Shown one piece after another: positions 34,819 to 45,206 of a stretch of DNA of 64,000 bases. The number at the start of each line of letters is the position of its first letter. Position 1 is the stretch's first letter. The position numbers and the translations under genes are program-made. The stretch lies in the NCBI GenBank assembly GCA_023386585.1, contig JAEWJM010000030.1, positions 1-64,000 on the forward strand, in the 5' to 3' direction. The DNA comes from Bacteroidota bacterium. GTDB lineage: Bacteria > Bacteroidota > Bacteroidia > Flavobacteriales > Flavobacteriaceae. The notes below the pieces were generated by a model. That model had not been told where the DNA came from. It saw only the letters and a program-made list of their open reading frames with translations, and ran no database searches.

Positions 34819-35961
34819 TTAGTTAACCGAGACTTTTTGCTTTTTATTAGTTAATTCTTCAAGCGAATTGAAAAGGTCCAATGCGTTCTTAAATGCCTGG
34901 TCCATATTGAAATACTTGTAATTCGCCAGCCTTCCAACAAAAAATACATCGGTCAGCTTGTCGGCTTCGCTCTTGTATTTCGCGTAAATTTCCTGGTTGC
35001 GTGTGTTCGGAACCGGATAGTAAGGTTCACCTTCATCCACCGTAAATTCACGAACAATTGTCGTTTTATCCGATTTCTGATTTCCAAAATGCTTGTATTC
35101 GATAATCCGGGTAAAACCGACTTCGGTTCCAGGATAATTGACGACTGAATTTTCCTGATAGAATTCGGCTTCAACCGTTTCAGGAACAAAATTTATCGAT
35201 CGGTATTCGAGTTTTTCGTCGAGACTGTGCTTGAAGTCGAAAAACCTGTCGATTGGCCCGGTGTAGAAAAGTTTATCATATCCCGACAAATCTTCGCGGA
35301 TATCGAAGAAATCGGTGTTGAGCAAAACGGTAATGTTCTCGTGATCGAGAATGTTCTCAAAAAGTTGCGTGTAACCGCCAGTCGGCAGCGCCTGATATTT
35401 ATCGGAGAAATAGCGGTCGTCAAAATTGTTTCTTACCGGAATCCGCTCCAGAACCGATGCGTGAAGCTCTTCGGGATACTTGTCCCATTGTTTTTTCGTA
35501 TAGTGGCGGAACATTTTTTCGTACAGTTCATTTCCTACCTTGTTTAACACGGCTTCGCGACCGTCTTTTGGCGATTCAATGGCAATTCGGTTTTCTTCAA
35601 GCCATTTCGTCATTTCTTCCTCAGTCGATATCGAAAGGCCGAACAACGTGTTTACCGTCGTAATATTAACCGGAATCGGAACCAATTTGTCGTCGACCCG
35701 GGCAATAACTTTGTGTTCCCATTCGTACCATTTCGAGAATCGGTTCACATATTCCCAGACATCTTCAAAATTGGTATGAAAAAGGTGCGCGCCATATTTG
35801 GAACACAGGATTCCGTTTTCGTCAATATAGTCATAGCAATTACCGGCAATATGATCTCTTTTTTCAATTACCAGTACTTTTTTGCCTATTGATGCATAAC
35901 GTTCGGCCAGGACAGCGCCGGAAATTCCGGCACCGATAATTACAATATCGGCTTGCTTCAT
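34819..35961 (-). CDS. glf: UDP-galactopyranose mutase
   Basis: 380 residues. Glf converts UDP-galactopyranose to UDP-galactofuranose for surface glycans. The FAD motif GAGISGAVLAERYA, the active-site region CSKYGAHLFHTN and the closing YKYFNMDQAFKNALDLF are typical. Its start codon overlaps the stop codon of the glycosyltransferase gene by 4 nt (ATGA), so the two are translationally coupled. Confidence 0.95.
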   Translation of the reverse strand: MKQADIVIIGAGISGAVLAERYASIGKKVLVIEKRDHIAGNCYDYIDENGILCSKYGAHLFHTNFEDVWEYVNRFSKWYEWEHKVIARVDDKLVPIPVNITTVNTLFGLSISTEEEMTKWLEENRIAIESPKDGREAVLNKVGNELYEKMFRHYTKKQWDKYPEELHASVLERIPVRNNFDDRYFSDKYQALPTGGYTQLFENILDHENITVLLNTDFFDIREDLSGYDKLFYTGPIDRFFDFKHSLDEKLEYRSINFVPETVEAEFYQENSVVNYPGTEVGFTRIIEYKHFGNQKSDKTTIVREFTVDEGEPYYPVPNTRNQEIYAKYKSEADKLTDVFFVGRLANYKYFNMDQAFKNALDLFNSLEELTNKKQKVSVN

Positions 35962-37112
35962 GACTTAACCGTTTTTTCGATGAGGAAACTCATTTTTTCA
36001 GCGGTGTTGTCCCATGAAGTCCTTTCGAGGATTTCCTGATATTCGAGTTCCATTGACAGATCGTGCGGATTTTCAAGAATGAATTGTATTGCCTCGGAAA
36101 ATTCTTCCGGCGTTTCTATAATCGTCACACAGTGGTTGTAATCGCGCACTACGTCTTTGATTGGTGTGGAAATGATCGGTTTCCCGGCAGCCATGTATTC
36201 CAGGGTTTTTGTCGGGCTGATGAATTTCGTGGCGTCATTCAGTGCGAATGGCATCATCGCGACGGAAAACGCTTTCAGGTAATTCGGAAGGTCGTTATAC
36301 GATTTCATTCCGAGGTAATGAATGTTCGGAAGTTTCGGCAAATCCTGCTCGCCTATCTTGGCAAGCGGCCCAATCATGACAAATTCAACATCCGGATTCC
36401 TGTCGGCAGTGTCGCGTACCAGGTCAAGGTTCAGCCTTTCATCTATTACGCCAAAATATCCGACAATCGGATGCGGCAAATGCGCGATATCTTCCGGAAT
36501 CGCAACTCCGTTCATTGCTTTTGCAAAATGCTTTCTGTCGACAGAGCTCGGGAAGCAGAAAACATTTCTGTGGTGCAATTTTTTCGATTCGTATAATGAT
36601 TTACCGCCGGTGAAGACGATATCAGCATTGGCTATGAGGAATTTCTCCTGAACCAGCAATTCGGCCGGAGCGCCTTTGAACAAGGTCAACTCGTCCATAC
36701 AATCGTAAACGATCGTGTTAAAGTCAAATTCTTCAAGCAGTGATACAAACGATGCGGAATAGAACCAGCCGGTATCAATTTTTGTATTGCTGATATATTG
36801 CGGTAAGATCTTGCGGATGTTATTGATTCCGTGAACCTTAGGCTGAAGAACGTGCAGATTTTCATTGACAACAATCAGATTTGCAGTGTTTTTTTCGTCT
36901 TCACTGAATGCAATCGGCTCTTCTATTAATAGAATCCTATGTTTTTTCGCCATCCTGCTTATGATGTGCTGTGGACGCTGGTACACAAATTCCCATCTTA
37001 GGTGGCAAAAGACGATCATATCGTAGGTCCCTGATTGTTCGAGATTTGATTGGAGCGGCGTAGTTGGGGATTGAACCTTCTGCAGGTTGGCGGCTGTCTT
37101 AATGGTTTCCAT
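35958..37112 (-). CDS. Glycosyltransferase (GT-B, group 1-like)
   Basis: 384 residues from METIKTAANL at 37112; a start at 37154 is possible. The N-terminal DMIVFCHLRWEFVYQRPQHIISRMA and C-terminal FISPTKTLEYMAAGKPIISTPIKD motifs belong to the glycosyltransferase 1/4 group with a GT-B fold. Its partner glf makes UDP-galactofuranose; I infer that this enzyme may use it, which is not shown by sequence alone. Confidence 0.82.
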   Translation of the reverse strand: METIKTAANLQKVQSPTTPLQSNLEQSGTYDMIVFCHLRWEFVYQRPQHIISRMAKKHRILLIEEPIAFSEDEKNTANLIVVNENLHVLQPKVHGINNIRKILPQYISNTKIDTGWFYSASFVSLLEEFDFNTIVYDCMDELTLFKGAPAELLVQEKFLIANADIVFTGGKSLYESKKLHHRNVFCFPSSVDRKHFAKAMNGVAIPEDIAHLPHPIVGYFGVIDERLNLDLVRDTADRNPDVEFVMIGPLAKIGEQDLPKLPNIHYLGMKSYNDLPNYLKAFSVAMMPFALNDATKFISPTKTLEYMAAGKPIISTPIKDVVRDYNHCVTIIETPEEFSEAIQFILENPHDLSMELEYQEILERTSWDNTAEKMSFLIEKTVKS

Positions 37113-37478
37113 TTTTCTTAAGTGGATTATGATTTGTTTTTCACAAAGTTTCATATTTCCCGACGGTTGTCGATTACAGAATTTACATATAAGATTATAT
37201 TATTAAAATCTGAGCCCAATGCACGCTGCACTTTAGGAAGAATTATGCATCGTTTTTCAGAAAATCGTAAAGAAGTTGCAATTATGCAATCTTTTTAAAA
37301 AATTATGTAATAGGCGGAATGTGGATAAATAGCAATTTTACTTCATCAAAATCTTGAGGATTTAGATAGCCCAGCGTTTAATAAACGACAGCATTTGAAA
37401 CACAATAACCGAAATTGGGTACCAATTGCAGAATCAATTGCGAATAATTTCAAATAGTGTTATTGATTCAAAAAATAA

Positions 37479-37510
37479 GTGGAGTTGTAAAAATACAGCT
37501 CCACTTTTTT
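37479..37510 (+). terminator. Two-way terminator-like hairpin with no plus-strand gene upstream
   Basis: An 11-bp stem GTGGAGTTGTA/TACAGCTCCAC (one G-U pair) with loop AAAA and six T after it; A-rich DNA before it gives a T-run on the minus strand too. No protein-coding gene on the plus strand precedes it for kilobases, so a short untranslated RNA could end here. Confidence 0.6.
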
Positions 37511-37552
37511 ATTTAACCTAATTTCTAGAAAACTTGCAGGTTTTCTAAAAGC

Positions 37553-37587
37553 AAAAAGATGATAAGGAATCCCTACATTGCCTTATC
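37553..37587 (-). terminator. Likely terminator of tamB-tamL
   Basis: On the minus strand GATAAGG/CCTTATC with a 13-nt loop, then ATCTTTTTG; it lies about 120 nt past the tamL stop codon. Confidence 0.5.
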
Positions 37588-37708
37588 ACCTTTTCTTTCG
37601 TAAAGATTTCGATGAAACCTGTACTTATTTACATCTTGAAGTGTAAAAGTACTTTAATGCCTGTGGATGCGATTATACGATTTCCACATCGTTTTACATA
37701 ATTGCCAC

Positions 37709-40000
37709 TTAGAACGGGTAACCGATCGCAAGGTTAAAAATCAGGTTCTCACGGCGCCAGCTTCCACTGCCGAAATCAATCTGATCAAGCACCCACCGAT
37801 GGCCTTCGGGCAGGTACGGCTTACGAAGTGGAAAGGCGAGGTCAGTGCGCAGTATGAGGAAAGACAGGTCGAACCTCAATCCAACGCCGGTTCCGACTGC
37901 CAATTCGTGAAGAAAATCTTTCGAAATCTCGGCGCCAGGTTTATTTGGGTTTTTATTCAGCAGCCAAATATTTCCAGCGTCAACGAAAACTGCACCATGG
38001 ACGATGCTGAAGAGCTTCGCACGATATTCGGTATTTAGCTCCAGCTTTATGTCGCCCGACTGGTCAGGCAGGAACGAACTGTCTTCCGTTTCCGGATTAT
38101 ATGTCCCGGGTCCGATTGACCGCGCCCTGAACGCACGGATACTGTTGGTCCCGCCAATGAAAAATTGCCTTATAAACGGGATTTCCGATGAGTTTCCAAA
38201 CGGATATCCGAATCCGGTAATGATGCGGCTCGCGAGCATCGAATTTTCGCCAAGCCTCATATAATGTCGAAAGTCGTTCTGGATTTTCGCGTATTGTCCA
38301 AATGGCACGTTGAAAATCCTGACCGTATCGCCGTGCTTAATGTTTGCGCCGGTTATCAATCCCGCGCCATTTCCGGATTCTTCAATACTTCCCTGATAAT
38401 AAAACGTATGCTTGCGCCTTTTCCGGAAGGCATTAGTATAGGTAAATGTGTATTTTGGGCCAAACGTCAATTGCCTTTCGATGACCTTTTCAAGTGACGG
38501 GTTTGCGGCAATCTGGCTGCGATACAGATCACTGACATTATTCGGACTGACGTAATTGATTTCGGTCACGCTTAATTCGTGTTCTTTCGTTCGCGATTCC
38601 TTCCACAAATAGCCGAATGAGCCTTTAAACGAATTCAACGCATACAGTTTTATACGCTTTTGATATTCGTATCCAATCGTTGCTTTCGTTCGCGGAACAA
38701 AGCCGCTCGCGCTGACGACCTTAAACGGAGTGATGAACCTTGGCCAGACCACGCTTGCCTCTGATCCGATGCGATAGACGTTGAAACCTTTGTTCTGTCC
38801 GGAAACCTGGACTTCAAGTCCGCCGAAAGCTGATATCGTTACCAGTTCGGCGCCGCGGAATGCGTTTCGGTTGCTCCAGTTGATATTCAGTTCCGATCCG
38901 GTATAGTTCGCGGAATTTGTTTTTCCAATCACTTCCGCGCGAATCGATTTTTTCGGAAGCGGCGTCAGGTAATAATACGCATCCAGTGCGTTGTCAAGGG
39001 AATCCGAAGGTCTGAAATCGTTCTTGACAAACTTAAACGTGCCCATGTTTATCAGCCTGTTCAGCGACAAATTGTGATCGCGTCGACTATAAACATCGCC
39101 GCGCTTGAAGTACAATGTCCGGTCAAATACTCTCGGATTAAAAGTATGCGCGGAATCAATGATGGTAAAATCGCCGTGCTGGACAACATCTTTTTTTGAA
39201 TAATTGACGGTGTCTTTCGTAATCGAGAAGTTCGGATAAACCGTAATCTTGTCAATCGTATAAACCTGTTTCGCTTTGTCTGGCGTTTCATCTTTGACTT
39301 TCACATTCAAATCTACCTGGTACTTTCCAACAGTACTGTCAACCTGGATCAGTAGATAATCGGGGCCGAAGTAAAAAAATCCTTTCTCTTTCAAGCGTGC
39401 GTCGATGCGTTCCCGCTCAGCTTTTATCAGGTCAAGATCGTACGGGCCGCCAGGTTTAAGTGCGCTACGTCTTTGTGTCCGGGCTATCGCTTTTGCAAGC
39501 TTCGATGAATCAGAAGGAAACGTAACGTTTCGAACCTTATATTGCATCCGGGGACGTACAGTGTACTCGGCAGATGCCCGTTTGCCGCGGCGCGTTGAAT
39601 CGGATTCTGTGCGCGTTTTAAAATATCCGCGGTTTTCCGAATAGCTTCTTAAAACATCCTCATTATATTCCAAATCGACCTGACTGAATAAAACCGGTGG
39701 CTCGCCAAGTTTTGTTTTGAGCCAGTGCCGGAATCCGTGGTCTTTCTTCGGCTCGCCAGCGATATTGTAAAACCAAAGTTTGTATCGAAGACCGAGGATT
39801 TTCTTGTTCGGGCGTGGCCGCAGCATGCCTTTGTATTCCGCGGCGAGCGCTTTTCTCTCTTTTCGCTTTATTATTGTGTCCCTGACCTTGACTTTACCGC
39901 CGGTGTACAGTAATTCACCTTCGGGCAGGTACTTCGTGTTACTGCAGCCCGGCGCCAGCAAAAGCGCTAAAAGACAAAATATGATGTACCTATTTTTCAT
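37709..40000 (-). CDS. tamL: Translocation and assembly module lipoprotein TamL (BamA/Omp85 family)
   Basis: 763 residues. A lipoprotein signal (MKNRYIIFCLLALLLAPGCS, lipid Cys 19) sets it apart from proteobacterial TamA. POTRA repeats occupy the first 350 residues. The C-terminal half is the Omp85 beta-barrel, with FIRQFFIGGTNSIRAFRARSIGPG (the VRGF-type loop as IRAF) and the final strand ENLIFNLAIGYPF. With TamB it is thought to help insert outer-membrane proteins or move phospholipid to the outer membrane. It overlaps tamB by 11 nt. Confidence 0.93.
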   Translation of the reverse strand: MKNRYIIFCLLALLLAPGCSNTKYLPEGELLYTGGKVKVRDTIIKRKERKALAAEYKGMLRPRPNKKILGLRYKLWFYNIAGEPKKDHGFRHWLKTKLGEPPVLFSQVDLEYNEDVLRSYSENRGYFKTRTESDSTRRGKRASAEYTVRPRMQYKVRNVTFPSDSSKLAKAIARTQRRSALKPGGPYDLDLIKAERERIDARLKEKGFFYFGPDYLLIQVDSTVGKYQVDLNVKVKDETPDKAKQVYTIDKITVYPNFSITKDTVNYSKKDVVQHGDFTIIDSAHTFNPRVFDRTLYFKRGDVYSRRDHNLSLNRLINMGTFKFVKNDFRPSDSLDNALDAYYYLTPLPKKSIRAEVIGKTNSANYTGSELNINWSNRNAFRGAELVTISAFGGLEVQVSGQNKGFNVYRIGSEASVVWPRFITPFKVVSASGFVPRTKATIGYEYQKRIKLYALNSFKGSFGYLWKESRTKEHELSVTEINYVSPNNVSDLYRSQIAANPSLEKVIERQLTFGPKYTFTYTNAFRKRRKHTFYYQGSIEESGNGAGLITGANIKHGDTVRIFNVPFGQYAKIQNDFRHYMRLGENSMLASRIITGFGYPFGNSSEIPFIRQFFIGGTNSIRAFRARSIGPGTYNPETEDSSFLPDQSGDIKLELNTEYRAKLFSIVHGAVFVDAGNIWLLNKNPNKPGAEISKDFLHELAVGTGVGLRFDLSFLILRTDLAFPLRKPYLPEGHRWVLDQIDFGSGSWRRENLIFNLAIGYPF

Positions 40001-43000
40001 CCTGGACTGGTTTTAAAGGATCTTCTTTGACAGTTTCGTGCTTATTTTTCTGACGTGCCTCTTTACGTTTTTCGCGCTCGCGCTTGCGCATTTCTTTTTC
40101 CTCTTCGGTGCGATGGAACAATTCGCGGAATTGGTTGTAATCCATTGTAACGGTGAATGCAAGGCCGGTTTCGACCACTTGTCCTTGAAGCGCCACCTGA
40201 TATTCGTTTTTGCGGTACGCACGAAGCAGGTAACGGCCGTCTTTCGTCAGTTGATATTCGGCCGAAAGATCGCCGCCAATGTTGTTGGCTTCCTGGTTTT
40301 GCTGTTGTTGGCCTTCGAGTCCGAAACTGCTGCCAACCGTAACTTTCAGCCGGTCATTCAGCAATCGCTTCGAAACGCCCACGTTCAGGTCGGTGCGGTT
40401 TTCTTTTTGGCCGGAGGTATAATCTTCAGTGGATTCCAAATCGAAATTCAATTCAACGCCTTTAATCAGATCGGCTGCGATCGTATTGAGTTGCTGCGAA
40501 AGGATCTTGCTTACACTCTGCCTTGCAATTGATTCGGCGCCGCCAGATCCCGCTTCGCTCGCAAATGGATTTTCCCCAACGAACCGGTTCAAAAGCAAAA
40601 GTGCAAACACCTGTTTGTTCAGTTCACCCGGTTCCTGCCGCAACTGCTCGAGTTTGTTTTGCGACGCATCGACAATATCCGAGGACACGCCATAATTACC
40701 TTCGGGAAGGATAATATCGAAAGTAATTTCAGGACGAAGGAGTTGGCCGTTCATCTTCAACAGCGTCTGAAAAGGTATTTTCTGTTTGTAAGTATTCCGA
40801 ACCGATTGTGACACGCCTCCCAATTGATCGTCAAGCAGGTCGATAGGAGCGGCGTCGACTTTATAAATTGCCGTGATGTTGATATTGGCTTGTGTTGGTT
40901 CTCCATTCCAAATGATGAAACTACCCGGTTTGATCTCGAATTTTCGCTTGATCAGGTTAAATGTCATTTCATATTCTCCCTCTGTAAACTCATATTTTCC
41001 GGTCAGCGTTGTTTTTCCCGAAGGGTCGATTCCGCCCGTCAGCCTTGCCTCGCCTTTGAGGTTGAGGTAATCGCCGTTTCCTTTGTCGATCACCAGTGAA
41101 AGCAACGCTTCCTTGTCGATTTCAATCGTAACCGATACATCCATTCCCTGAACATCGGTTTTGTCCATCGTATTTTTCATGATCGCCGTTTGCTGAAGCA
41201 GCATGTTATCTTCATCGACAAACTCTACAATTCCCTCACGGTCTGCGATTGCGGGATCGGTTTGCGGAAGCACGACAGTAAATTTGGTGTCCTCGTTCAC
41301 TTTAATATTTCCGCTTACCTGGGGCGCAGCGGGCGTTCCTTTAACAACAAGCCGCGACGTCAGGAAAAGGTCGCCATAATAAAGATCGTTGTCTTTTGGT
41401 TTTGAATTTACCGCGCGGAAATTGTCGGCATTCACCGTAAGGTCGAACGTGTACGATTTGTAATCCGGAGTCAGGACTGCGCCATTGACTACAAGGTCGT
41501 TATTTTTCTCATCCGAAATCTTGAATTGATCGAAGGCGATTCCACGCTGATCAAAGGTCACGGTCTCATTGATGTTCTTGAAATACGAATTGAGCTGTGT
41601 CACGCGAAGCGCAACGTCATTGAACTTGAGCTTGCCATTAACAGCCGGTTTATCGGTCGTGCCGCCAATTTTAAAATTTCCAGACAAATAGCCGCTGCCT
41701 TCCTTGATATTGTCAAATGTGAAACCCTGCAGGCTTTTAATCTCAAAGTGCCGCATATCAAGATTAAGATCGAATGCCTTGCGTGCTGCAAAGTAATTTC
41801 CGGTTAACGCAACGTCGTTTCCATTTCCGGTAATGCGAACATCGGCAGCGTAAGTATCCGCCTGGCGATTGTTAACCTTCAGACTAATGTCGCCAACCGG
41901 CTCGTTCCGGAACTTGAAGTCGGTAATCTTCAAATCGGAAGTGAAAACCGGATTTGTCGTTAAGTTCGTGAGCACAACATTTCCGTTCAGAATACCACCG
42001 GCGAGCAGTTCATCTTTCTTCACCATGTTTGTGATGGTTTCCAGGTTAAAATCGGTAAACGTGATCGAAAGCGGTGCGTTTCCACGTGTCGACAACGATT
42101 CAATGCGCAATACGTTGCCTTTGTTGGTGAGCTCAAAATTGTTCGCGTAAATTCCGTCCGGGCCAAAGCGCAGTACGTTATCCGGTGATATTGCCCATTT
42201 TTCATAGTTCAGTTTGAGCCCGTCCGGATTCAATCGCAGTTCGGTATTTCCATTAACGGTTTTCATCTCGCCCGAAATCGCATACTGCTCTTTTTTCTCA
42301 CTGTCGTGGATGACAAAATTATAAGTTGCGACGTCGTCTTTCAGCTGTCCGTCGAGGCTCGTGAAAGGCAGCTTGTACTGGCTGCTTTGAATGGCGTCCA
42401 AACTAACGTTGTAGTGGAGTGCGTTATCGGCTGTTGCAACTTTGACTTTTGCGCCGGAAAGCGTATTCGCACCATAAACTATTCGCGGAATGTCGGCGTT
42501 GACAATTATCGTGTCATTAACGCTGTTGTACTTTCCGTCGATTGTAAAAGGCTCGAGCCCGGTCATCTGCGGAAGGATTTTGAACAACACCGGGTCGTTA
42601 TCTACCGCAACATGAAATGAAATTTGCTGCGGATCTGTTTTTTGGGGGCGGACTTTCGGTCTCGGGTTGTAATACTTTGCAATCGATTGCTGCAGCGCGG
42701 TTCCCAGTTGGGTAAGTTTGTATTTTCCGTCGGCGTTGACTTTCAAAAATTGTGATTTGATCCGGATTGAATCTCTTTCAGGAGTCGCAACCGAGACAAT
42801 TGTGATCGAATCCAAAAGGACCGGATCTTCGTCCTGCAGGAATTGAATGTGGTGCAGGCTGACCGTCGCGTTCAGGTAATCCGGATCGGCGGTTGGAATA
42901 TCGGCATCGACATTTCCGCGTATTTTCATCGGGCCTGCATGCAGGTGCAGTTTTTCGAGATCGGCAATGTCCAGATTCAATTTCAGTTGTGCCGACGGAT

Positions 43001-45068
43001 ATTTATCGTTAAATCCGCCATTTGCCGCAAGGTCGAATGTCAGGTTCGGATCGTTCATACCGGCATCGGCCGCGAAATTGCCGTGGCTAATATTGCCATT
43101 CAGCGCCAGGTTTCGGTAAGTGTAATGGTTATAAGTGGCTTTGGTAATATTTCCTTTCACATCTGCATTTGCGGTCTTCGGATTGAGTCCGCTGCCTTTT
43201 ACCTGTGCAGTCAGCGAAATCCTGCCGAGCGAGTCGTTCCGCATCAATTTACCAAGGTCGAATTCGGCAAGGTTCACATCGGCATTATACTTTTCACGGT
43301 TTTTCACCCGTTGATCGAACGCTGCCTTAACGCTTGCGTTGCCGTAGCTGCTGTTAAGTTTCAGGTTCGTATTGAAATTTTTTATTTCGCCGCGAAAAGT
43401 TCCCGTCAGGCCGAGTTGGTTTGGCAGGCTGATGTTTTTCGGAATTGTGCCGGCAGGTAAAAATTTATGTATATCGCCTGAGGTCGTCCTGAGCTGCTTG
43501 ATATTGACATCGAAATACGCCTTGTTCGTATCGGGCAGCCCGGTTATACGTCCGCTTGCCGAAACGACAGTATTTCCGATGCCGCTGATCTCGAATTCCG
43601 GAAACCGGATGTCACCGATGCGCCCGGAAAGTTGGCTGTTGATCATCAGCACCGCATTTGGATTATCCTTAAACGGGTTTGTCGAGGCAAGTGCCGGCAC
43701 GAAAATCAGTACGTCCTTGAACCCGATCCGGCTGTCGACGATCGAAGCTTCAAATTCGACATTGCCTGGATTTTTTTTGATCGATTCAAGTGATTCATAA
43801 TTAGCGACAATCCGGTCTTTTACAGATGTATTCGGTGTTTTCAGGTAAAGATCGCGAAGATAAGCGCCATGCGTTCCGTAAAAGAAATCGGTTCGAAGTG
43901 CCTGGATGTCGAGGCCGCTTTTGTCCTTCACGGTGAAAGAATTGATTTTCCCTGCAATCGTGTCGGCCGAATAATAAAGATCGTCAGAATCCAGTGCGAA
44001 ATTCGTCAGGTCAAGATGCTTGTAATCGATTCCGCGTCTTTGAGGTTGCGAATTGTCGTCGTCAAACCGAAAGGCAATTCCGGAAAGATCAACCTTTTTT
44101 AGCTTTACGCGCCAGCCCTTTTTGATCGCGGTTGTGTCGAGTTCTGGAACCGAAATGTTCTTATCGTACTTTCCGATGGCCAGATTGCCTTTGATGTCGC
44201 GCAATTCAAACCGCTTCAAGTCCACAAGCTGCCGGTTGACGTCGATCGTATTGAACTGCATCAGCAATTTTCCGAGATGCAAACCCGTGTTGAGCCTGCT
44301 TCCGGCGTTGTCATATCCGATATTTATCCGCGTCAGTGCAATATCGCCAAGGCGGAGCTTGAAGTCGGGACGTTTCGAAACCGTATCGGCAACTTTTACC
44401 GAAGTGGTCGCAATTTGCTCAACCAGCCCCTGATCAAGCATTACTTTGAGTCCGTCAAGCCGAATGTTCGGAATATCGAAATCCATTTCATCCAGGTTAA
44501 AAGTTTTGAACCGCGTGTCGAAATGGTTCAAATTGACATTTACCTTGTTTTTCGTGACAGCGTCGTCGTACTTTACCCTGATGTGATCGAGGTTGATTTT
44601 GTGGACCGAAATATGCATCGGCTTGCTGACTTTCTGAGCCGGATCTTTTGAAGCGAAAGCGTCGATAATATAATCGAAATTAAAAACCGAGTCCTTTGTC
44701 CGTGTCACATTGGCCACGATTCCCTGCAGATTAACCGAATTTATTTCAACTTCGTTGCTTAAGAGCTTAAGCAGGCTGATGTCGATCGCGAGTTTATTGC
44801 CGGCAAGCAGTGTGTCTTTTTCGCGGCTTTCAAAATAGAAACCGGTAAGGATGACTTTTTTGGGAAGGCCGATCTCGATCCGATCGATGGAAACCGGAGT
44901 TTTTATTTTGTCCTCAATGTACGCAACTGCTTTGTCCTTTACGAAATTCTGAACGAATGGAACCTGCAGCAGTAGGACAACGAGCAGGAAAAGTCCGATC
45001 ACAGAGCCGATTATCCACAGCAGGATTTTAAGCCCTTTGCGGGTGTATGTGCGTAATTTTGAACTCAT
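39990..45068 (-). CDS. tamB: Translocation/assembly module TamB
   Basis: 1692 residues from MSSKLRTYTRKG at 45068; ATG codons at 45080 and 45125 are also in frame. An N-terminal signal anchor (ILLWIIGSVIGLFLLVVLLLQ) leads into an AsmA-like long beta-helix periplasmic body. The DUF490/TamB domain comes near the end (TLTGKYEFTEGEYEMTFN..., RPEITFDIILPE, GVELNFDLESTEDY). TamB spans the periplasm as a hydrophobic groove carrying lipids toward TamL/TamA. The tail is highly charged (EEEKEMRKREREKRKEARQKNKHE). Confidence 0.93.
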   Translation of the reverse strand: MSSKLRTYTRKGLKILLWIIGSVIGLFLLVVLLLQVPFVQNFVKDKAVAYIEDKIKTPVSIDRIEIGLPKKVILTGFYFESREKDTLLAGNKLAIDISLLKLLSNEVEINSVNLQGIVANVTRTKDSVFNFDYIIDAFASKDPAQKVSKPMHISVHKINLDHIRVKYDDAVTKNKVNVNLNHFDTRFKTFNLDEMDFDIPNIRLDGLKVMLDQGLVEQIATTSVKVADTVSKRPDFKLRLGDIALTRINIGYDNAGSRLNTGLHLGKLLMQFNTIDVNRQLVDLKRFELRDIKGNLAIGKYDKNISVPELDTTAIKKGWRVKLKKVDLSGIAFRFDDDNSQPQRRGIDYKHLDLTNFALDSDDLYYSADTIAGKINSFTVKDKSGLDIQALRTDFFYGTHGAYLRDLYLKTPNTSVKDRIVANYESLESIKKNPGNVEFEASIVDSRIGFKDVLIFVPALASTNPFKDNPNAVLMINSQLSGRIGDIRFPEFEISGIGNTVVSASGRITGLPDTNKAYFDVNIKQLRTTSGDIHKFLPAGTIPKNISLPNQLGLTGTFRGEIKNFNTNLKLNSSYGNASVKAAFDQRVKNREKYNADVNLAEFDLGKLMRNDSLGRISLTAQVKGSGLNPKTANADVKGNITKATYNHYTYRNLALNGNISHGNFAADAGMNDPNLTFDLAANGGFNDKYPSAQLKLNLDIADLEKLHLHAGPMKIRGNVDADIPTADPDYLNATVSLHHIQFLQDEDPVLLDSITIVSVATPERDSIRIKSQFLKVNADGKYKLTQLGTALQQSIAKYYNPRPKVRPQKTDPQQISFHVAVDNDPVLFKILPQMTGLEPFTIDGKYNSVNDTIIVNADIPRIVYGANTLSGAKVKVATADNALHYNVSLDAIQSSQYKLPFTSLDGQLKDDVATYNFVIHDSEKKEQYAISGEMKTVNGNTELRLNPDGLKLNYEKWAISPDNVLRFGPDGIYANNFELTNKGNVLRIESLSTRGNAPLSITFTDFNLETITNMVKKDELLAGGILNGNVVLTNLTTNPVFTSDLKITDFKFRNEPVGDISLKVNNRQADTYAADVRITGNGNDVALTGNYFAARKAFDLNLDMRHFEIKSLQGFTFDNIKEGSGYLSGNFKIGGTTDKPAVNGKLKFNDVALRVTQLNSYFKNINETVTFDQRGIAFDQFKISDEKNNDLVVNGAVLTPDYKSYTFDLTVNADNFRAVNSKPKDNDLYYGDLFLTSRLVVKGTPAAPQVSGNIKVNEDTKFTVVLPQTDPAIADREGIVEFVDEDNMLLQQTAIMKNTMDKTDVQGMDVSVTIEIDKEALLSLVIDKGNGDYLNLKGEARLTGGIDPSGKTTLTGKYEFTEGEYEMTFNLIKRKFEIKPGSFIIWNGEPTQANINITAIYKVDAAPIDLLDDQLGGVSQSVRNTYKQKIPFQTLLKMNGQLLRPEITFDIILPEGNYGVSSDIVDASQNKLEQLRQEPGELNKQVFALLLLNRFVGENPFASEAGSGGAESIARQSVSKILSQQLNTIAADLIKGVELNFDLESTEDYTSGQKENRTDLNVGVSKRLLNDRLKVTVGSSFGLEGQQQQNQEANNIGGDLSAEYQLTKDGRYLLRAYRKNEYQVALQGQVVETGLAFTVTMDYNQFRELFHRTEEEKEMRKREREKRKEARQKNKHETVKEDPLKPVQDEK

Positions 45069-45150
45069 ATTTTTATGCATGCGGATTGGCCGGCGAAAGT
45101 GTCGGTCAAAAAAAAATTGGCGCACGGACCATACTCAAAGTTGTAGTATT

Positions 45151-45184
45151 TTCCCGTTAAAGCTTTTATATAATTCCCGTTAAA
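45151..45184. repeat. Short direct repeat TTCCCGTTAAA, two copies
   Basis: TTCCCGTTAAA occurs at 45151-45161 and 45174-45184, 23 nt apart, in the gap between the kinase gene and tamB. It could be a regulator site spaced by two helix turns upstream of tamB; no regulator is known. Confidence 0.35.
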
Positions 45185-45206
45185 TTTTCCATTATTATGG
45201 AAGCAA

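Larger units (their letters stand above)
37113..37708. other. AT-rich gene-free stretch with three hairpins, about 600 nt
   Basis: No credible ORF on either strand. Hairpins: 37479-37504 (11-bp stem), 37526-37547 (8-bp stem TAGAAAAC/GTTTTCTA) and 37561-37587 (GATAAGG/CCTTATC). The first is followed by a T-run on both strands. A single DnaA-box-like TGTGGATAA occurs at 37320-37328. Confidence 0.6.

Noticed and set aside
42843..43460. 205-codon plus-strand ORF opposite tamB
   Set aside because: Shadow frame of the long beta-rich TamB body with no coding features of its own.
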